Assembly (NCBI GenBank): GCA_014804645.1
Contig: JAAUZI010000079.1
Coordinates: 1 to 40,217, forward strand
Direction: 5' to 3'
Origin: Lachnospiraceae bacterium
GTDB lineage: Bacteria; Bacillota; Clostridia; Lachnospirales; Lachnospiraceae
Length of the DNA: 40,217 bases
Part shown: positions 7,476 to 14,512 of the stretch, piece after piece
How the letters are laid out: every line of letters starts with the position of its first letter
Position numbering within the stretch: the first letter of the stretch is position 1
The notes under the pieces: generated by a model
What the model saw: only the letters and a program-made list of their open reading frames with translations
Databases searched by the model: none
What the model was told of the DNA's origin: nothing
Made by a program: the position numbers and the translations under genes

Positions 7476-8138
7476 TTATAAATACGACTTGGTTCGTTTC
7501 ATGTCCGTAACCAGATCTTCATTCCCGTCTGCTTTCATTAACTCAATCAATTTCTCGATATTGCTCGGATCTTCTATGATTGCCTGAATTTCTGATTCTG
7601 TTATACCGATCAATTGCATAAACTCTGTTTTTCCATATACAGACATCTGGGGTTCTGCTTCAGTATCGCTTACGATCAAAAGAGCAGTAATCATGGAATC
7701 CTCGCCTATATGAAGAGATGTTCCATTACCCTTTACGTATTGATTTGGCTCAAAAAATCTCTCTGTTTTATATGTATATCTGGCAAGATTTGACATCATA
7801 TCAATAGCCCACTTACAGTTTTCAGCGCTATCTTCTTTAAGTTTCATGGTCATTTCATATCCCCAACCATTCCACTCGCCGCCAAAAGCCTCCTCATCGC
7901 CATATAGAACAGTCATCCCATATGTAACTAAATGCTTATAACCCTTAGGCGACGTGTATACCGAAAAACCATCCAAGTATTCGTCTCCTCCAAATATGGC
8001 TCTGGAAGTAATAAGTGTTCCGAAATGATCTGGGTTTTGGCCGGGATATAGCTTTTCAAAAGCATCATCTATTGCCTGCCATCCGGGCGAATAGCTTTCA
8101 TCTTCCTGTATACGTTTTAAAAATTCTTCCTTTGTCAT
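7476..8138 (-). CDS. Suppressor-of-fused (Sufu) domain protein
   Basis: This is a 220-residue protein with a bacterial Sufu domain. Recognisable parts are PGQNPDHFGTLI (32-43), YLDGFSVYTSPKGYKHLVTYG (54-74, the family's D-G-h-S-h-Y and H-h-V-T-Y-G signatures) and a GWGYEMTMKL strand (91-100). A shorter tail is rich in Glu and Ile and includes SVYGKTEFMQLIGITESE. There is no signal peptide. In bacteria this domain is known mainly as an immunity protein of contact-dependent and polymorphic toxin systems, where it binds the toxin. That role is possible here, but no toxin gene is in the window. AAGGAGATAACG precedes the ATG. It lies downstream of FlxA-like protein 2 on the same strand, separated by a terminator. 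Confidence 0.8.
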   Translation of the reverse strand: MTKEEFLKRIQEDESYSPGWQAIDDAFEKLYPGQNPDHFGTLITSRAIFGGDEYLDGFSVYTSPKGYKHLVTYGMTVLYGDEEAFGGEWNGWGYEMTMKLKEDSAENCKWAIDMMSNLARYTYKTERFFEPNQYVKGNGTSLHIGEDSMITALLIVSDTEAEPQMSVYGKTEFMQLIGITESEIQAIIEDPSNIEKLIELMKADGNEDLVTDMKRTKSYL

Positions 8139-8151
8139 CGTTATCTCCTTC

Positions 8152-8198
8152 TAGAAAATAGACAGGGATTTTTTATCCTTCGAATCCCTGTCTATTAG
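8152..8198 (-). terminator. Rho-independent terminator of the second FlxA-like gene
   Basis: A perfect 14-bp stem (8157-8170 with 8183-8196, AATAGACAGGGATT) is followed on the minus strand by TTTTC. It separates the FlxA-like gene from the Sufu gene. Confidence 0.85.
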
Positions 8199-8215
8199 TG
8201 TAGTTATAATTTTAT

Positions 8216-9178
8216 TTAGGCAAAAGAGATATGAAATCTCTGTTGCTCTGCCTGGTTTTCTTCCTGTGCTTTTATGGCGTTAGCAAAAGCGTTATTTTGG
8301 GCATTGACCTGCATCTTGTCATTGGTTTCGGTCGCATTAGTCTCTGCGGCTGATTTCATTGCATTATTTGCTTTACCTAATATGGAGGATTGGAATGCTC
8401 TGGCTCTCTGTTCCTTTTCTTCCATCTTTTCAAGCTCAGCCTGCTTTTTTTCTGTATCCATACCGCGTTTCTCGTCCAGATTCATTTCGCCCTTTAAAAT
8501 AGCAATGCCGTCTCTGGTGTTGGCAATAATAGCTCCCTGGCGGTTTGCCTGTTGTACGGAAGAGTCTGCGGAAACGATTGCATATATCTTTTTGTGGGAC
8601 AGGCTGGTATCTTTAGCCGTATCACCGTCTACGGCTTTTGTCTCCTTCTCAGCAATGCCGTTTTCTTTGGATTCATCAGCCTGCTTTTCTTCTGTATCTA
8701 CGCCGCGTTTCTCATCCTGATTCATTATTCCCTTTAAAATAACAGTGCCATCGCTGTTGCTGACTATGACCGTTCCCGGGCGTCCTGTCTGCTGCTGATT
8801 GGTTGGCAGATTCTTTTCGTCTGCCTTATCTAAGGATGTCTCAGTTTTTTGTATTTTATCTTCTGATTTTTCCTCTTTTTTCGGCTCCTGATCTTCCTGC
8901 AGCTCCGCCATCCTGATTTCTCTTGTCTGTGACTTGCGAAGCTCTTCTTGATGCTGTTTCAGCTCTGTATTGAGACTGGATATTTCTTTCTGAAGTTTCC
9001 TTCGTTCAGTTTCTTTTTCGGCAGCAGAAAGTTCTTGCTTTGGAGATAGCTTCTGCATCTGCTGTTTTGCATTTGTAATTTCATTTTGAATATTTTTGAT
9101 TTTTGAATCTGATGAAACTGACGTATGCATCCGCATGCTTGACATACTGTTCATTGATGTTACACTGCCGATTCCCAT
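8216..9178 (-). CDS. FlxA-like protein 2, with duplicated internal motif
   Basis: This 320-residue soluble protein is a paralogue of the gene at 5307. Met/Ser-rich N-terminus (MGIGSVTSMNSMSSM), coiled coil at about 25-88 (IKNIQNEITNAKQQMQKLSP… SSLNTELKQHQEELRKS), then a highly charged Lys/Glu region. Two copies of a roughly 40-residue unit lie 80 residues apart, at about 128-167 and 208-247. Each reads as GRxGTxI…DGxxILKGxMNxDEKRGxDTEkKQA. The second copy is preceded by SADSSVQQANRQG, which matches SADSSIKQARVQG of the first paralogue. The C-terminus is Gln/Asn/Ala-rich. The ATG follows GGGGAAGGAGA. The family is inferred from the coiled coil and the paralogue; function is unknown. It is not in an operon with flagellar genes. 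Confidence 0.73.
   Translation of the reverse strand: MGIGSVTSMNSMSSMRMHTSVSSDSKIKNIQNEITNAKQQMQKLSPKQELSAAEKETERRKLQKEISSLNTELKQHQEELRKSQTREIRMAELQEDQEPKKEEKSEDKIQKTETSLDKADEKNLPTNQQQTGRPGTVIVSNSDGTVILKGIMNQDEKRGVDTEEKQADESKENGIAEKETKAVDGDTAKDTSLSHKKIYAIVSADSSVQQANRQGAIIANTRDGIAILKGEMNLDEKRGMDTEKKQAELEKMEEKEQRARAFQSSILGKANNAMKSAAETNATETNDKMQVNAQNNAFANAIKAQEENQAEQQRFHISFA
8438..8557 (-). repeat. Intragenic motif copy B in FlxA-like protein 2
   Basis: This encodes residues about 208-247, with GAIIANTRDGIAILKGEMNL and DEKRGMDTEKKQAE. It is similar at base and protein level to 8678-8797. Confidence 0.8.
8678..8797 (-). repeat. Intragenic motif copy A in FlxA-like protein 2
   Basis: This encodes residues about 128-167, with GTVIVSNSDGTVILKGIMNQ and DEKRGVDTEEKQAD. 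It is the partner of copy B, 240 bases away. Confidence 0.8.
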
Positions 9179-9373
9179 AACACAATCTCCTTCCCCAAAG
9201 AATATTTTCAGACGACTTATCCTTCAATATATATTTTCTTCTCGCTGCTATATTTATCTATATTTTACCATTCTTCACATGTAAGAAGCAAGACTATTTT
9301 TCTATTATTTTGGATTATTTATGACAAATTGTCATTTCTCCTTCTGCATTTACTCTTCCCTTTTTGACTTTTG

Positions 9374-9395
9374 TATGTTATAATACATTTTGTAT
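9374..9395 (+). promoter_or_regulatory. Extended -10 promoter with overlapping inverted repeat, XRE-cupin gene
   Basis: TGTTATAAT (9376-9384) is an extended -10 box without a good -35. The surrounding TGTAT…ATACA forms an inverted repeat over it, followed by a TACATTTTGTA palindrome, so autoregulation by the HTH protein encoded next is plausible. Confidence 0.45.
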
Positions 9396-9420
9396 TTGAA
9401 AACAGATTAGAGGGGGAGTC

Positions 9421-9978
9421 ATGGAGCAGGTTTCATTGAAGATAGGAGAGCGGCTGAAAGAAATCAGGAACACTAGGCAGCTCACGCTGGATGACGTTGC
9501 TAAGCTGTCGGGAGTCAGCAAGCCCATGCTAGGACAGATCGAGCGTGGGCAGTCCTCGCCAACCATCAATGTGTTATGGAAGATTTCAACAGGGCTGAAA
9601 ATACCGTTATCCTTTTTCTGTAGAAAGCAGGAATCGGAATATATGGTTGCCGGGCTTGGTGAAAAGGAGATGATCACGGAAGAGAACGGGGGAATGAGGG
9701 CATACCCGCTGTTTCCCTTTGACCCGGTAAGGAACGTGGAAGTCTTTTATATTGAGTTTGACGCGGGCGTGGAACATAGCTCACTCCCCCATGTGCCGGG
9801 TGTGGAGGAATATGTATTTCTGGTGCAGGGGACGCTGAAGATGGTTATAGGCGGGAAGGAAGTGTTCCTGCAGGAAAAGCAGTCCATACGGTTTGGGGCG
9901 GATATTTCCCATGCATACTGCAATGTTTCAGATAATGTCTGTGCAGTCTATAATGTGATTTTTTACCCGAATGATTAA
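9421..9978 (+). CDS. XRE-family regulator with C-terminal cupin domain
   Basis: This is a 185-residue transcriptional regulator. The HTH_3 domain spans about 9-63 (IGERLKEIRNTRQLTLDDVA, then LSGVSKPMLGQIERGQSSPT with the recognition helix). A cupin_2 ligand-binding barrel spans about 105-182 (PHVPGVEEYVFLVQGTLKMV and HAYCNVSDNVCAVYNVIFY). Such proteins usually repress a neighbouring metabolic or transport gene and sense a small metabolite through the cupin. The ATG is preceded by AGAGGGGGAG. The YbaK-type gene follows 37 bases after the stop, with no terminator between, so the two probably form one unit. Confidence 0.92.
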   Translation: MEQVSLKIGERLKEIRNTRQLTLDDVAKLSGVSKPMLGQIERGQSSPTINVLWKISTGLKIPLSFFCRKQESEYMVAGLGEKEMITEENGGMRAYPLFPFDPVRNVEVFYIEFDAGVEHSSLPHVPGVEEYVFLVQGTLKMVIGGKEVFLQEKQSIRFGADISHAYCNVSDNVCAVYNVIFYPND

Positions 9979-10015
9979 ATCAGTTCTGGGCGCTATGATA
10001 GGAGGAAAGGAAAGA

Positions 10016-10483
10016 ATGGCAATAGAAAAGGTAAGGGAATATTTTAGGGAACAAGGGATGGAGGAAAGGGTTCAGGAGCTTGATGTGTCCAGCGCAACGG
10101 TAGAGCTTGCCGCCGCAGCCCTGCACTGTGAGCCGCAGAGGATAGCGAAGACGCTTTCCTTTATGGTGGATGGCCACGCGGTGCTGGTGGTGGCCGCCGG
10201 GGACGCGAGAGTTGACAATTCGAAGTATAAGGCGCGGTTCGGCGCGAAGGCAAAGATGCTCTCGCCGGAAGAAGTGGAGACGCTTGTGGGCCATGCCGTG
10301 GGCGGTGTATGTCCGTTTGCGGTGAATGAGGGAGTGGAAGTGTATTTGGATATATCACTGAAACGTTTTGATACGGTATTTCCTGCCTGCGGAAGCTCCA
10401 ACAGCGCGATAGAGCTTACGATTTCTGAACTGGAGGAACATTCCAGTTATACGGGATGGGTGGATGTGTGTAAGGGATACTGA
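10016..10483 (+). CDS. YbaK/ProX-type aminoacyl-tRNA deacylase
   Basis: This is a 155-residue YbaK/EbsC family protein. Members hydrolyse mischarged tRNAs (for example Cys-tRNAPro) in trans. The central conserved Lys45 is in QRIAKTLSF (41-49), and the family signatures VDNSKYKARFG (66-76), GHAVGGVCPF (92-101), DISLKRFDTVFPACGSSN (112-129) and the C-terminal hydrophobic strand are all present. I chose the ATG at 10016 because GGAGGAAAGG sits just ahead of it and it gives the usual family length. An ATG at 9971 overlapping the upstream stop is possible but lacks a ribosome binding site. The exact misacylated substrate cannot be told. The gene ends in a hairpin shared with the convergent kinase gene. 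Confidence 0.9.
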   Translation: MAIEKVREYFREQGMEERVQELDVSSATVELAAAALHCEPQRIAKTLSFMVDGHAVLVVAAGDARVDNSKYKARFGAKAKMLSPEEVETLVGHAVGGVCPFAVNEGVEVYLDISLKRFDTVFPACGSSNSAIELTISELEEHSSYTGWVDVCKGY

Positions 10484-10496
10484 TGGGTATCCGTTA
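10471..10496. terminator. Small hairpin at the meeting point of two convergent genes
   Basis: GGATAC (10475-10480) pairs with GTATCC (10487-10492), extended by TAA/TTA. The stop codons of both convergent genes lie in it and there is no T run, so termination is uncertain. Confidence 0.4.
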
Positions 10497-11789
10497 CGTC
10501 AGCACCACAATCTTGACAGTAAACTCCTGCTTGTCGCAGTGCAGCGTACAACTGCCGCCATACTTATAGGCGATCCGCCTCATAATATCAATGCCGTATC
10601 CGTGAGCCGCCTTGTCCCTTTTGGAGGAGGCGGCGCGGTTGTTGCGGATCGATACCTTTTTTAACACGGGATTGACAATCTGGATCGCTGTGTGATTGGG
10701 TGTGGTGTGTACAGTGGTGCGGATATAGGCATTTTCCTGAGACATACAGGCCTCAATGGCATTGTCGTAGGCATTGGACAGAAGGCTGCAGATATCCGGC
10801 GCGTCCAGAGCGTCAAAACCGGACAGAGCGCCGGTAAAGGTAAACTCTATGCCCCGTTCCTCACAGATTTTCATTTTGGAGTGGACTACCAGGTCTGCCA
10901 CTTTGTTGCCGGTGAGTATTCCACCGCCGGGGGAAACTGTATTCTGGCTCAACTGCTCCGCATATTTTTTGACCTCTCTGTAATTGCCCTCCTGACACAG
11001 CGTGTGTATCATGGCCATGTGGCTGGTGAGGTCATGGCGTAGCCGCCGCACCTGCTCCTCCTGCTCCTTTACATCCTGCAGGGCCTCCAGCTGCAGCTGC
11101 AGATACTCGGTCTGGCTCCTGGCCAGCGCTTCCCGATATATCCGCATCCGGGAAGTTATCACACCGTACAGAAAATAACCGGTGCTGAGCACGAATGCCC
11201 CCAGAAAGAGCACCAGAAAGATATAGTGCTCTACAGGCTCTAAATGCGCATAATATAAGAAAATCACAAGTCCTGCGTCGATAAAGGAAAAGAGGGCAAG
11301 GACGATGCTGCCCAGAATCTCTCCCGGGCGAAAATGCAGAGTGGTCTGATATTTGCGCAGGACACAGCCCAGAAAGAGCAAGCCTCCCAGAAAAAGAACA
11401 TCTGTTATCAAATCAAACCAGGTGTAGGTGTGATCGGGAAAAATAGGGATCAGGCTGTTGGGCATGATGGATTCAAGCAGCAGCAAGGGAGTGATCATCA
11501 GCGTATAATAGATGGCCATGGCCGCCAGGAGGCGCGGCAGATCAGAGAGACGCTTTCTGCTGAACAGCAAAACCGTCAGCACCAGCTCTCCTAACATAGT
11601 GAGTACCGACAGTAAATCTCCTGCGGCGGTCCAGTAGACAAAAAATACTCCCAGTATGGAGATCCCGGAGCAGAGCAATACATTCCTGCGGCGCAGGTTC
11701 ATATGGGCAGAGCATATATACTGGGTCATGAGGATTAGAATCCAATATTCCGTCAGATTGATTGCGATGTCAAGCGGCAGGTATTTCAT
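10494..11789 (-). CDS. GHKL sensor histidine kinase (AgrC type), second system
   Basis: This is a 431-residue membrane kinase with about six N-terminal hydrophobic segments (roughly 8-26, 37-53, 60-76, 86-107, 125-144, 158-180 and 188-212). A coiled-coil linker follows. Phospho-acceptor His252 is in RRLRHDLTSHM, the N box is SNAYDNAIEAC (338-348) and the G box is HGYGIDIM (396-403). The asparagines and glycines needed for ATP binding are present. It is translated after the LytTR regulator on the same strand with an ATGA-type 4-base overlap. No processing protease or propeptide gene is adjacent, so the signal is unknown. It shares the layout, but little obvious sequence outside the catalytic boxes, with the kinase at 3747. 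Confidence 0.92.
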   Translation of the reverse strand: MKYLPLDIAINLTEYWILILMTQYICSAHMNLRRRNVLLCSGISILGVFFVYWTAAGDLLSVLTMLGELVLTVLLFSRKRLSDLPRLLAAMAIYYTLMITPLLLLESIMPNSLIPIFPDHTYTWFDLITDVLFLGGLLFLGCVLRKYQTTLHFRPGEILGSIVLALFSFIDAGLVIFLYYAHLEPVEHYIFLVLFLGAFVLSTGYFLYGVITSRMRIYREALARSQTEYLQLQLEALQDVKEQEEQVRRLRHDLTSHMAMIHTLCQEGNYREVKKYAEQLSQNTVSPGGGILTGNKVADLVVHSKMKICEERGIEFTFTGALSGFDALDAPDICSLLSNAYDNAIEACMSQENAYIRTTVHTTPNHTAIQIVNPVLKKVSIRNNRAASSKRDKAAHGYGIDIMRRIAYKYGGSCTLHCDKQEFTVKIVVLT

Positions 11790-12487
11790 GCGTGTATATC
11801 TCCTTCAATATAGGTCTTTAGCGCGAGACCAAATTCCCTGCTCTTTCTTCGACTGACGGGCAGAGTCTGTCTGCTGTCAAGCGTCAGTCTCAGAGCGTCG
11901 TATTCCCTGATGTGGGACAGGTTGACCAGGAATTTGCGGTGAACGCGAAAAAAGAATGCCTCGGGGAGCTGCCGCTCCAATTCATTCAGACTTTTCCGCA
12001 GCGTAATAACATCGTCACGGCAATGGAGGAGCGTCTCCTTGTTGGCGGCCTCCAGATACAGGATCTCCGGTACGTGAAGCAGCAGATTGCATTCCGGGGT
12101 CTTGAACAGCAGAGTCTGGGCTGAATCCTCCAGCTTTTTGCGGATATCCGTCATGATAAGGCGCAGATCGTTTTCCGCAACAGGCTTTAACAGGTAACGA
12201 AACGCATTCACTTCGTATCCCTCGGGGGCATACTCCAGGTAGGCGGTTATAAAAATCAAGATGGCGTACTTGTCCCACTCCCTGATCTTTCTGGCCAGCT
12301 CCATGCCGCTTATGGGCGACATCGAAATGTCCAGAAAAAGCACGTCATATCGTTCTCCGGCGGCGTATTTTTTCAGCAGTTCCTCGGGTGAGAGGAAACA
12401 CTCTGCGATGCAGTCGTGCTCCTGCCACAGGAACTGGTATATTTTCCTCGTAAAAACTTCTTCGTCATCACAGATAGCGATTTTCAT
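11786..12487 (-). CDS. LytTR-family response regulator, second system
   Basis: This is a 233-residue regulator and the partner of the kinase that follows it. The receiver has Asp7-Asp8, phospho-acceptor Asp53 in LFLDISMSPISG, Thr81 in FITAYLEYA and Lys101 in LLKPVAEND. The LytTR domain covers about 130-228, with ILYLEAANKETLLHC, FFRVHRKFLVN and the terminal LPVSRRKSREF strands. The start codon overlaps nothing. The site ahead of it (CGGAACGGGG) is a weak ribosome binding site. Upstream on the minus strand TTGAAG and AAATAT are 17 bases apart, only a weak promoter candidate. Targets are unknown. Confidence 0.93.
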   Translation of the reverse strand: MKIAICDDEEVFTRKIYQFLWQEHDCIAECFLSPEELLKKYAAGERYDVLFLDISMSPISGMELARKIREWDKYAILIFITAYLEYAPEGYEVNAFRYLLKPVAENDLRLIMTDIRKKLEDSAQTLLFKTPECNLLLHVPEILYLEAANKETLLHCRDDVITLRKSLNELERQLPEAFFFRVHRKFLVNLSHIREYDALRLTLDSRQTLPVSRRKSREFGLALKTYIEGDIHA

Positions 12488-12661
12488 ATGTACCCCGTTC
12501 CGTATAAATATTTGGATTCACTTTAGCATACTTCAACTGTTACGTCAAGAAATCCTGTCGCTGGATCAATGCTCCAAATCATGGAATATTCTGCCCTGCG
12601 ACCGCTTACACCACTTTTGGCGCCGCTGGTGAACCGTTCTGAAATGAGTTGAAATTGTTAA

Positions 12662-12690
12662 TTGCTCTAAAGCCATTGGAGTGGTAAAAT
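12662..12690 (+). promoter_or_regulatory. Sigma-A type promoter for the SUKH gene
   Basis: TTGCTC (12662-12667), a 17-base spacer and TAAAAT (12685-12690). The AAAGGAGA site at 12703 is somewhat far (14 bases) from the ATG at 12725, with a GGGGG stretch in between. Confidence 0.6.
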
Positions 12691-12724
12691 ATTGTAGTAC
12701 ATAAAGGAGAAAGCGGGGGCCGCC

Positions 12725-14206
12725 ATGGAAAAGGTCTATAAGAGAAACGGCTATGCCATCACAGAGGATGAGAATGGAATTTGGATTTCTTGGCCCGAAG
12801 GACCGTTTGACCGGACCGTTACTTATCCCATCTCCAGAGAAAACCTGAAAAAAGCTTTAATGTCAGATCATGACGCATACGAAGTGATGATTTATGCCGA
12901 GACAGGGAGCTGGCCGCCGGGAGAAGAACAGCGCCAGGAGCACAGCAGGGCGTTTATAAGGAAGTTTCCTGATCTGCTGGTGAAAATCCCGGAGAACCAG
13001 ATGATGTTTGAAGAAGAGGAGTTGAAAGTACTGCTCGTCCAGGCGGAAGAAATAACGGGAGGTGACACGATGATCTATTACTATTACAACGACAAGGGAG
13101 AAAACGTTCCCAAATCAGAGGCCACAATCGAGAGGGTTTACGCTCCCGCCCCCAACGGCCTGCTCCGGCATGTGGCAGACAGGAGGCTGCAGCGGGAGGG
13201 CGGCGAAGGTACGGTTCAGTATGAGATGTGCTTTGCCGGTGAATATCTGGAGGAGATCGTGCGGGATTTATGCGCTGTAATGCCGTTAAAGGCGCTGGAG
13301 GGCAGCATACGGAGGGCGCGGCGGGAGAGGGACCTGGAGAGTCTGCGCAATCTGCTGCTCTTAGGAGGAGAAGAGGAATTTATCTGTGTGGACTGCAATG
13401 ACCGAGACTGGATTTTTCCACTGGTGGTCAGGTGCCGGATGGGATATGCCGACGAGGTCCGTGCCGTTATGCAGAGGTGGGATAAGTCTGTCAGATTGGT
13501 ATATGGTCAGAGCGCCTCGGAGGATATGCGTGACGTCTATGGCGGAGAACACACCATACTTGGCTGTCTTGAGGAATATTACCATATGAAAATCGGGGAT
13601 ATGTTCAAGATAAAGAGTTATGAGGATAAGCCGCTGCTGATCTCAAAATTCGACACAGAGGATATAAAGCGGAACATTTTCCGGTTTGAGGGGAAATACA
13701 ATATTTCCCTGCCGGGGCAGTATAAGGCTTTTCTGCAGAAATATAACGGCGGATATGCACCCCGCACGGACATTCTTTTTGGGGGAGAGATGGTCAGCAC
13801 CCTCAAAGAGTTCAGCGGCGTTGGAGATGTGCCCAGGCCCTTTTGGGACTTCCATGTAAAACGCCTCGCGGAGAGGGAGCTGCTGCCCATTGCAGGAGAT
13901 ATTTTCGGGAATGATATTGCGATTGGGCTGGGCGATGGGAACAGAGGCAGGATTTTTTTCTGTGATCACGAGGAGGGGGATAAGTCGGAGTGCGAATGGA
14001 GGGATCTGAAGGCTTTTTTTGCCGACTGTCACAGCGAGAGGATAGACAAAAACGCCATCAAGTCGATAGAGGAGAGAGAGTCGTTCATGGTTTTAAGTGG
14101 GCGTGGGGATTACGTGACGGAGGGGCTGAGGCGCACATGGCAGGAGGAAATAGACTGGTATAAGGAGATCCGGCAGCAGGAGGTCATTCTGGATTGGCCG
14201 GATTGA
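12725..14206 (+). CDS. Three-part protein with C-terminal SMI1/KNR4 (SUKH) domain
   Basis: This is a 493-residue soluble protein. Residues about 1-112 form a Trp/Pro-marked unit (ISWPEGPFDRTVTYPISREN, AETGSWPPGEEQ, then Glu-rich). About 113-300 is a second unit of unclear family with an Arg-rich helix (RRARRERDLESLRNLLLLGG) and FICVDCNDRDWIFPLV. About 305-470 is a SUKH domain: IKRNIFRFEGKYNISLPGQY, AFLQKYNGGYAPR, LLPIAGDIFGNDIAIGLGD, IFFCDHEEG. SUKH proteins are the largest group of immunity proteins in bacterial polymorphic toxin systems. No toxin lies nearby, so immunity is only a guess, and a housekeeping or phage-defence role is equally open. The ATG has AAAGGAGA 14 bases upstream and a promoter at 12662. 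The first two units are not recognised. Confidence 0.78.
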   Translation: MEKVYKRNGYAITEDENGIWISWPEGPFDRTVTYPISRENLKKALMSDHDAYEVMIYAETGSWPPGEEQRQEHSRAFIRKFPDLLVKIPENQMMFEEEELKVLLVQAEEITGGDTMIYYYYNDKGENVPKSEATIERVYAPAPNGLLRHVADRRLQREGGEGTVQYEMCFAGEYLEEIVRDLCAVMPLKALEGSIRRARRERDLESLRNLLLLGGEEEFICVDCNDRDWIFPLVVRCRMGYADEVRAVMQRWDKSVRLVYGQSASEDMRDVYGGEHTILGCLEEYYHMKIGDMFKIKSYEDKPLLISKFDTEDIKRNIFRFEGKYNISLPGQYKAFLQKYNGGYAPRTDILFGGEMVSTLKEFSGVGDVPRPFWDFHVKRLAERELLPIAGDIFGNDIAIGLGDGNRGRIFFCDHEEGDKSECEWRDLKAFFADCHSERIDKNAIKSIEERESFMVLSGRGDYVTEGLRRTWQEEIDWYKEIRQQEVILDWPD

Positions 14207-14219
14207 GACATTTAACCTC

Positions 14220-14248
14220 TTGATTATTGCGCGGGCAAGGCTTATAAT
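14220..14248 (+). promoter_or_regulatory. Sigma-A type promoter of the zinc-ribbon/G1PDH/transglutaminase-like operon
   Basis: TTGATT (14220-14225), a 17-base spacer and a perfect TATAAT (14243-14248), 31 bases before the ATG at 14280. Confidence 0.82.
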
Positions 14249-14279
14249 GTGCATATGAGAAAGGTACGGAGAAAAGACT

Positions 14280-14489
14280 ATGGCGGATAAAATAACAGTT
14301 GGTTGCCTGCGGGAGGATCTGGCGATATGTCCGGGCTGTGGCAGCAGGAATATTGTGGGCAGAGACAGGGAGTATTGCCATTGCGGCCAGTGCGGTCAGG
14401 CATTGGAGATTCATATAGTCAGCAAGGTTGCGGAGGCCGGAGAGGATATGGAGAGACATAAGGAATTTGAACAGATGTCCCTGTTTTGA
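14280..14489 (+). CDS. Small zinc-ribbon protein
   Basis: This 69-residue protein contains CPGCGSRN (17-24) and CHCGQCGQ (33-40). These two knuckles together offer four or five cysteines for one zinc ion, in the fashion of zinc-ribbon proteins. The rest is acidic and hydrophilic (EAGEDMERHKEFEQMSLF). GGAGAAAAG precedes the ATG and the promoter lies just upstream. It is the first gene of the unit with the dehydrogenase, whose start lies 23 bases downstream of this stop. Its role is unknown; nucleic-acid or protein binding is possible. Confidence 0.72.
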   Translation: MADKITVGCLREDLAICPGCGSRNIVGRDREYCHCGQCGQALEIHIVSKVAEAGEDMERHKEFEQMSLF

Positions 14490-14512
14490 CAGAATATTTT
14501 AAGGAGAAGGAT

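Noticed and set aside
8438..8797. CRISPR-like or tandem DNA repeat in the second FlxA-like gene
   Set aside because: Only two diverged copies, in frame within a coding region; this is a protein-level duplication.
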